NCBI RefSeq assembly: GCF_000829055.1
Contig: NZ_AP012544.1
Span: 1,612,001-1,676,000 of the forward strand
Length of the DNA: 64,000 nucleotides
From: Lacticaseibacillus casei DSM 20011 = JCM 1134 = ATCC 393
GTDB taxonomy: Bacteria; Bacillota; Bacilli; Lactobacillales; Lactobacillaceae
Direction of reading: 5' to 3'
Both the position numbers and the translations under genes were made by a program. This document shows positions 58,603-64,000 of this stretch, piece after piece (the first letter of the stretch is position 1; each line of letters opens with the position of its first letter). The notes below the pieces were generated by a model, which saw only the letters and a program-made list of their open reading frames with translations, did not search any database and was not told the DNA's origin.

Positions 58603-59499
58603 ATGAAAAAATGGATTCTCGGCGTTGTTGGCTTGTTTGTAGCAGTGACCTTAGCAGGCTGTTCAAGCGGCACTGTTGCAAATATGAAGGGTGCCAAGAT
58701 CACCAAAGATGAGTATTATAACGCTATGAAGAAGACCACCACCGGTCAAGCGACCCTACGTAACATGATCGTTTTAAAGGCGTTAGAACAACAATACCCG
58801 AACAAGGTGTCAGACAAAAAGGTCAACAGCCAGTTCAGCAAGCTGAAGAAGCAATATGGTTCTTCATTTGATTCAACGCTTGAACAAAACGGCTACACCG
58901 AATCAAGCTTCAAAGATCAAATCCGGACAACGTTGTATTCCGAAGTTGCTTTAAAGGACATGAAGAAGCCAACCACGAAGCAAATTGAAGCCCAGTGGAA
59001 GAAGTACCAACCAAAGATTCAGGTACAGCATATCTTGGTTAAGACCGAAGATGAAGCTAAGCAAATCATTTCCGATTATCAAAAGGATCCAACCGAAAAG
59101 AACTTCGAAGCTTTGGCCAAGAAGAACTCTATCGATACAGGTACCAAGAATAAAGGTGGTAAGTTAACTGCCTTCGATAACACGGATACCAGCTTGGATT
59201 CAACCTTCAAGACAGCTGCCTTCAAGCTCAAAAAGCCTGGCGATATCACGACAACACCGGTTAAGACCCAATATGGGTACCATGTCATTCGTGCCATTTC
59301 CATCGGCAAGAAAGGTACCATGAAGGAACACAAGAAGGATCTGGAAAATCAGATTTACACTTCATGGCAGAGTGATCAGACCGTGATGAACGGTGTTATT
59401 ACCAAAGTCTTGAAGAAGGCTAACGTTTCAATTAAGGATAACGACCTTAAAGACGTTCTTTCAAGCTACCTGAGCAGCAGCTCAAGCACTTCCAAGTAA
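58603..59499 (+). CDS. prsA: Foldase lipoprotein PrsA
   Basis: A 298-residue extracytoplasmic peptidyl-prolyl isomerase lipoprotein that helps secreted proteins fold. A signal peptide ends in the lipobox TLAGC (Cys about residue 20). The parvulin domain is at about 140-235 (IQVQHILVKTEDEAKQI, TQYGYHVIRA), with a Ser-rich C-terminus. ATG at 58603 is preferred; an ATG four codons upstream has no better site. A strong terminator follows. Confidence 0.95.
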   Translation: MKKWILGVVGLFVAVTLAGCSSGTVANMKGAKITKDEYYNAMKKTTTGQATLRNMIVLKALEQQYPNKVSDKKVNSQFSKLKKQYGSSFDSTLEQNGYTESSFKDQIRTTLYSEVALKDMKKPTTKQIEAQWKKYQPKIQVQHILVKTEDEAKQIISDYQKDPTEKNFEALAKKNSIDTGTKNKGGKLTAFDNTDTSLDSTFKTAAFKLKKPGDITTTPVKTQYGYHVIRAISIGKKGTMKEHKKDLENQIYTSWQSDQTVMNGVITKVLKKANVSIKDNDLKDVLSSYLSSSSSTSK

Positions 59500-59526
59500 A
59501 ACAGTAAGTACCAAGCAAGATAGCAA

Positions 59527-59561
59527 AAGGCTCGCGCTGACTTGGCGCGAGCCTTTTTGTG
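59527..59561 (+). terminator. Intrinsic terminator after prsA
   Basis: A perfect 11-bp stem AAGGCTCGCGC (59527-59537) / GCGCGAGCCTT (59545-59555) is followed by five T residues. Confidence 0.95.
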
Positions 59562-59600
59562 TACCCTCTGCTTTTTTCAAAGTGCACGTTGCTAATGACA

Positions 59601-60578
59601 TCAATGCGGATTCGGAAATGTCTGACCGTTCGTCGGCCGATAAAAGCGCCGGTTATCCATGCCAAAAAGCCGTTCGGTAAACGTCCCTGGATCAACATGC
59701 TGGTAAGCGGTGGTCATCATATTGATGGACGCATCCATTTCATCCAGCTCATGTAACACCTGCGCCTCCAGGACCTGCGGACGAACCGGTGAGCCGTATT
59801 CAAGCAATCCGTGATGGGCCAAGACAACATGCCGCAACAGCAACATATCTTCCCCATTGATGTCGATTTTAAGCTGATGCGCAGCCAGCACGATTTGTTC
59901 GTCAATCAAAACAATATGCCCGATTAAATTCCCGGGAACCGTGTAATCCGTCGAAATCGGTCCGCTTAATTCGATGGTTTTACCCAAGTCATGCAAAATG
60001 GCTCCGGCGTATAGCAGACTTTTATTCAAACTCGAATACTGAGCGGTCACACTTTTAGCCAACCGCAAGATACTTAGCGTGTGAAACGCCAGCCCGCCAG
60101 CAAAAGCGTGGTGATTCGACTTAGCAGCCGGATAGCTGAAGAACGCTTTTTTATGATCGTTAATCAATTTGCGGACAATGCGATTCCAGTTGGCGTTGGT
60201 GATCTCAAAAATAAAGCTGTTCAGCTCTTCTTCCATGGCATTAGGTGCTTCCGGTGCCCGCTCGACGAATATTTTCGGATCGTTGCCTTCTTCCTGCGTT
60301 GCGAGCCGCATTGAATAAATCTTAATTTGCGGATTACCTTGGTAAAGTTCACGTTTCCCTGATAGCTGAACCACCTCACCCGCTTTAAACTGGGCAATAT
60401 CGTTAGCCGTCGCATCCCAGAACTTCCCGGAAATATGGCCAGAGTTATCCTGGAAAATCATTGCGATAAATTTTTTGCCATTCTTGGCTACTCGAACTTC
60501 AGCCGATTTAATCAGCACGGGAAGCCGTACATCTTCTTCGTTATGGTAATCAAAAAGCCGTTTTGCCACGGTTGTCAC
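59601..60578 (-). CDS. yhaM: 3'-5' exoribonuclease YhaM
   Basis: A 325-residue YhaM-family exoribonuclease. An N-terminal OB fold (VLIKSAEVRVAKNGKKF) is followed by an HD domain (HHAFAGGLAFHTLSIL, AGAILHDLGKTIEL, VLAHHGLLEYG). It takes part in mRNA turnover, and relatives trim 3' ends. It is convergent with prsA. Confidence 0.94.
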   Translation of the reverse strand: MTTVAKRLFDYHNEEDVRLPVLIKSAEVRVAKNGKKFIAMIFQDNSGHISGKFWDATANDIAQFKAGEVVQLSGKRELYQGNPQIKIYSMRLATQEEGNDPKIFVERAPEAPNAMEEELNSFIFEITNANWNRIVRKLINDHKKAFFSYPAAKSNHHAFAGGLAFHTLSILRLAKSVTAQYSSLNKSLLYAGAILHDLGKTIELSGPISTDYTVPGNLIGHIVLIDEQIVLAAHQLKIDINGEDMLLLRHVVLAHHGLLEYGSPVRPQVLEAQVLHELDEMDASINMMTTAYQHVDPGTFTERLFGMDNRRFYRPTNGQTFPNPH

Positions 60579-60671
60579 CTTTTCCTTTACTATACAAGCT
60601 AACTAAATCATACCGATGTCGGTCCTAAAGTACAAGTAAGGTCTCAATTGCCCCTCACGTGTCGCCAAAAT

Positions 60672-60708
60672 AAAAAAGCCCCAGAGAGAACGCTCTCCGG
60701 AACTTTTT
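60672..60708 (-). terminator. Intrinsic terminator after the YlbF/YmcA-family gene
   Basis: On the minus strand CCGGAGAG pairs with CTCTCTGG (one mismatch), with outer pairs and then GGCTTTTTTA. Confidence 0.8.
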
Positions 60709-60760
60709 CCAATGCAGGTTCATAAACGAATTCAGCACCTACACCGACCCAGTTTACCGA

Positions 60761-61108
60761 TTAAGGTTTGCTTTGATAAACATCAATAATTGGCTGGGAA
60801 ATGATCTTATTCAGTTCGTCCATCATCTGTGACAGGCCTTGTTCCTTGGCCATGAGATTTTGGATCGGTTGGATGTCGCGCATCTTTTCGCCAAGTGCCT
60901 GCAGCGATTTCACTTCTTCATCCGTGAAATCCTGTCCCTGCATTGACTTTTGCTGCATCTCATATTGCTTTTGCTGAAACTGTTGGAACAAGCCGTAAGC
61001 AACGGTGTCCAACTTCAACAAGTTAAATGCCTTCTTGAGATCCTGAAATTCCTGAGTGGTCTTGATATCTTCCGCCATCTGATTAGCGGTGTCGTAAACG
61101 TTTGCCAT
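60761..61108 (-). CDS. YlbF/YheA family protein
   Basis: A 115-residue helical protein of the YlbF/YmcA/YheA family, beginning MANVYDTANQMAEDIK and containing QQKQYEMQQKSMQG. Relatives in Bacillus form a complex that affects RNase Y and development; YheA-type members are less understood. It lies 23 bases after the PBP gene, so co-transcription is likely. Confidence 0.85.
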   Translation of the reverse strand: MANVYDTANQMAEDIKTTQEFQDLKKAFNLLKLDTVAYGLFQQFQQKQYEMQQKSMQGQDFTDEEVKSLQALGEKMRDIQPIQNLMAKEQGLSQMMDELNKIISQPIIDVYQSKP

Positions 61109-61130
61109 ACTTTACCTCACTTTTTTGAGC

Positions 61131-63173
61131 CTATTTGAACCAGCCCTTGATATTATCATACCATTTTCCCACAGTTTGCTTGGCACTGTCTATGCCTTTA
61201 TCGATACCATCTTGAATTCCTTGCCAAATATCGTCATTTTTTTCTGGTGTCTGAATACTTGCCATTTGTGCCGCATCCTTGGTATCAAAGGCGGTTTGCG
61301 GGGTATTGGGCATTAATTTGGACATTTCAAGCTTGAACAACGGTGCTACGCCAGAAGTGCTTGTGCCCTGCAGGAAATGCTGACTGTCGGTTGTCGGATA
61401 ACCGATCCAGGTCGCATTGACGATATCCGGTGTATATCCGACAACCCACTGGTCTTTTGTACCATAGCCCCAACTGCTTGGCACTTCGGTACTGCCGGTT
61501 TTCCCGGCAATGGTGTAGCCAGATGGTTTGGCCGTCGAGCCGGTGCCTTCGTTGAACGTGCCAATCATCATGCTGGTCATTTCCTGGGCCACTTTTTTGG
61601 AGATGATCTGCCGGCTTGGCGGATTCGAATTATCGACCACCGTCTGGCCCGTCGCATCGACAATTTTACGGATAAAATGGGTCGTCGGCAGCTTACCGCC
61701 GTTGGCAAACGCCGCATACGCCCGCGCCAACATGAGCGGGGACACCCCATTTTTCAAACCCCCCAGTGCCGCTGCTAGGTTCTGGTCGCTTGATTTGAGT
61801 TGGATGCCGAAACGATCAAGACTGGAAACGCCTTTTTGAACGCCGATCTTGTTTAACAACCATACCGCCGGCGCATTAATCGAATCCGCCAGCGCCTTAT
61901 ACATCGGCACAGTGCCCAGATAAGTTCCCGTAGCATTGGTCGGTGTATATTGATTTTTGCCATAACTAAGCTTTTCGTCTTTCAAAATCGAATCGTAATG
62001 GTAGCCATTTTCCAGTGCGGGCGTGTAAACCATCAGCGGCTTAATCGTCGAACCGGGTGAATTACGCAGCTGGGTGGCATAGTTAAACCCTAAGAAGGTA
62101 TGCTCACCGCGATTGCCCACGACTGCGCGCACACCACCGGTTTTGGGATCCAAGATGATGGAGGCACCTTGAACCTGTTTACCATCCGCAGCATCGGCCG
62201 GGAATGCCCAGTTCTGCTCAAAACTGGTTTGCAGGTTCTGCTGATACGTTTGATCTAAGTTCGTGTAAATCTTATAACCTTTGTTCAAAATGTCATCAAC
62301 ACTAATACCTTCACTCCGCGCTTCTTCAATAACCGAGTCGAAATAAGACGGGTATTTCTGCGCATTAGCCGTTGAAAAGGCATCGACAACCTGCACCGAC
62401 TGGGCTTTAGCCGCATTGGCCTGAGCCTGGGTTAACTTATGGTTGTCGGCCATCAGTTGCAAAACAACGTTGCGTCGCGAAATGGCGTTGTCTTTATGGT
62501 CAGCAGGATTGTAGTAACTGGGATTCCGCAGCATCCCTGCTAAAATGGCCCCTTCACTGGCATCCAATTGACTGGCATTTTTGCCAAAATACCGTTTCGC
62601 CGCATCCTGCACGCCCCAAACACCATTGCCAAAATACGCATTGTTGAGATACATGGCAAGGATATCCTGCTTGGAGTAAACTTTATTCAGCTGAATGGCC
62701 ATGAACAATTCCTGCGCCTTACGCATGATCGTCTGTTTCTGTGTCAATAACGTATTCTTGGCGAGTTGCTGGGTGATCGTACTGCCACCACCCATAATCT
62801 GACCGTGGTGAATAACATAATTGAATGCAGACCGCAGAATCCCCTTAATCGAAAAACCGCCATTGGTATAAAAAGTTCGATCTTCCGTTGAGATCACTGC
62901 ATTTTGAACCTGCTTACTAATGTCGTTTAACTCAACATAGGTCCCTTTTTGGCCATACAATGTCCCTGCTTCTTCATTGTTATCATCATAAATGACCGTT
63001 TTGGTTTGCAAGGTACTTTTAATATTTTGAACATCAGCGGTTTTGGCTTTATAAGTAAACCAGGCAGAGAACACCAAAATGACCGTTAGTCCGATTAAAA
63101 TCAGCCAACGAATCACCTGAAACCGGCGGAAGAACCACCGAATGCCCTGCCAGACACGTGATAAAAATTCCAT
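61131..63173 (-). CDS. Class A penicillin-binding protein (bifunctional glycosyltransferase/transpeptidase)
   Basis: A 680-residue membrane-anchored PBP. A transmembrane segment lies at about 20-42. The glycosyltransferase domain has the catalytic Glu in STEDRTFYTNGG and GGGSTITQQLAKN. The transpeptidase has the Ser in SPGSTIKPLMVY, the SIN motif in DSINAP and KTGSTE. It polymerises and cross-links glycan strands. It resembles the PBP1A/PBP2A group of lactobacilli; the exact orthologue is not assigned. Confidence 0.94.
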   Translation of the reverse strand: MEFLSRVWQGIRWFFRRFQVIRWLILIGLTVILVFSAWFTYKAKTADVQNIKSTLQTKTVIYDDNNEEAGTLYGQKGTYVELNDISKQVQNAVISTEDRTFYTNGGFSIKGILRSAFNYVIHHGQIMGGGSTITQQLAKNTLLTQKQTIMRKAQELFMAIQLNKVYSKQDILAMYLNNAYFGNGVWGVQDAAKRYFGKNASQLDASEGAILAGMLRNPSYYNPADHKDNAISRRNVVLQLMADNHKLTQAQANAAKAQSVQVVDAFSTANAQKYPSYFDSVIEEARSEGISVDDILNKGYKIYTNLDQTYQQNLQTSFEQNWAFPADAADGKQVQGASIILDPKTGGVRAVVGNRGEHTFLGFNYATQLRNSPGSTIKPLMVYTPALENGYHYDSILKDEKLSYGKNQYTPTNATGTYLGTVPMYKALADSINAPAVWLLNKIGVQKGVSSLDRFGIQLKSSDQNLAAALGGLKNGVSPLMLARAYAAFANGGKLPTTHFIRKIVDATGQTVVDNSNPPSRQIISKKVAQEMTSMMIGTFNEGTGSTAKPSGYTIAGKTGSTEVPSSWGYGTKDQWVVGYTPDIVNATWIGYPTTDSQHFLQGTSTSGVAPLFKLEMSKLMPNTPQTAFDTKDAAQMASIQTPEKNDDIWQGIQDGIDKGIDSAKQTVGKWYDNIKGWFK

Positions 63174-63284
63174 GCCTGCCCTCCTATTGTGAATCTTATT
63201 TATTGTAGCATAGCCAGGCGCTGCCTAAATCCCGGCTTCAGGTTTTTAAGCAAACTTTATGGACAAAGGAAACGAGGAAAACTT

Positions 63285-64000
63285 TTGTTATTTCAAACCA
63301 TCGCCATTGCTAAAGCGCATGCCAGCCTGCGTGATCAGCTTCAATCCTGGTTGATTCCCCGCAAACGGCAACATCAGATGCGCGTTGCCCGTTCGATCCA
63401 GGTAAATGGGCATTATCGCCATTTTAACGAACCAGTAGTCACCGGTGACCGTGTCGCCATGACTTACGACGAACCGATTCGCCTGGCCTATGTGTCGGAA
63501 ACGCCTCACCTCAATATCCGCTTTGAAGACGACAACTTACTCATTGTCGACAAACCTGCAGGCATGAAAACCCATCCGAATCAGCCGGGAGAAACCGGCA
63601 CCTTGATGAATCAGGCTGCAGCGTATTTGGCCCCACAGCCGGCGCTAATCACGCACCGGCTCGATATGGCAACTAGCGGACTTTTAGTCATTGCCAAAAA
63701 TCCCCTGGCACAAGCCATCATTAATCGGCAGCTGGCGACCAAAACCATGCACCGCGACTATCTTGCCGTGGTTCAGCGCGGCATCCCCAAAGAAGGCCGT
63801 ATTGACGCACCAATCGGCCATGATCCGCAAGACAAACGCAAGCGGATGATTCGGCCTGACGGTGCGCCGGCTGTCACTCATTACCAACGAATTGCGGAAA
63901 CGGCGACGACTGCCACTGTTCTGCTTCGCCTGGAAACCGGCCGCACCCACCAGATCCGCGTCCATCTCGCCAGCATCGGCTATCCAATTATCGATGATCC
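63285..64000 (+). CDS. RluD-family pseudouridine synthase, 5' part only
   Basis: The frame is open from TTG 63285 to the right edge (about 239 residues) and carries the RluA/RluD catalytic motif HRLDMATSGLL, the DKPAGMKTHPN segment and TGRTHQIRVHLASIG. A GAGGAAA site stands close before the TTG. An ATG at 63260 is in another frame. The gene is divergent from the PBP gene. The target uridine and the C-terminus are not determined. Confidence 0.88.
   Translation, partial: MLFQTIAIAKAHASLRDQLQSWLIPRKRQHQMRVARSIQVNGHYRHFNEPVVTGDRVAMTYDEPIRLAYVSETPHLNIRFEDDNLLIVDKPAGMKTHPNQPGETGTLMNQAAAYLAPQPALITHRLDMATSGLLVIAKNPLAQAIINRQLATKTMHRDYLAVVQRGIPKEGRIDAPIGHDPQDKRKRMIRPDGAPAVTHYQRIAETATTATVLLRLETGRTHQIRVHLASIGYPIIDD

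Noticed and set aside
1..64000. CRISPR array, prophage, toxin-antitoxin pair, bacteriocin cluster or rRNA/tRNA genes
   Set aside because: I looked for regularly spaced short repeats, phage genes, paired small ORFs with known motifs, leader peptides with double-Gly sites and tRNA-like sequences, and found none I could support.

Overview
The window looks like a chromosomal piece of a low-to-mid GC Gram-positive lactic acid bacterium, most likely of the Lacticaseibacillus casei/paracasei/rhamnosus group. The reasons are the gene order (yqeG-yqeH-yhbY-nadD-yqeK-rsfS-methyltransferase-tmcAL; infC-rpmI-rplT; thrS-dnaI-dnaB-nrdR-coaE-mutM-polA; murC-sftA-ytpR-thioredoxin-ytzB-trmB-ytmP; ecsAB-hit-ytxH-prsA-yhaM), a WxL/DUF916/LPXTG-like surface cluster, and three copies of one IS30-family element. 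The species assignment is inference from sequence features, not a database match.

Layout. 1-7.1 kb: 3' end of yidC, the arlRS two-component system, gnd, yceD, tmcAL. 7.1-11.5 kb: ribosome-assembly/NAD operon. 11.7-15.3 kb: a four-gene operon of two ring-cleaving-dioxygenase-like VOC proteins, a carboxylesterase and a quinone oxidoreductase (mhq-like detoxification), then a LOG protein. 16-17.4 kb: infC-rpmI-rplT with an L20 leader; infC appears to start at the rare codon ATA. 17.5-25.3 kb: a carbohydrate locus with FSA-type aldolase, glycyl-radical activase, glycyl radical enzyme (GRE), DeoR and SorC regulators. The GRE has two single-base frameshifts and an IS30 insertion, and sorC has an in-frame TGA. 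25.3-37.6 kb: small genes, then thrS with a T-box leader, replication/repair genes and a BI-1 family protein. 37.8-48.1 kb: WxL surface locus with its Mga-like regulator, damaged at four sites (two IS30 copies, one deletion next to an IS, and stop/frameshift lesions in the large WxL gene). 48.4-64 kb: cell wall, chromosome-segregation, redox, tRNA-modification, secretion and RNA-turnover genes, a class A PBP and the 5' part of a RluD-family gene.

The housekeeping blocks look intact and are mostly tightly packed, with overlapping starts and stops and clear intrinsic terminators. The most informative parts are the two decaying accessory loci. In both, removing the IS and one 13-bp target duplication restores the broken reading frame exactly across the insertion site. 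The most novel structural signal is a 122-bp long-hairpin repeat present twice (29313-29434 and 54452-54573). Six stem pairs differ between the copies by compensatory double changes, so the fold itself seems to be selected. I see no tRNA, rRNA, CRISPR array, prophage or defence system.
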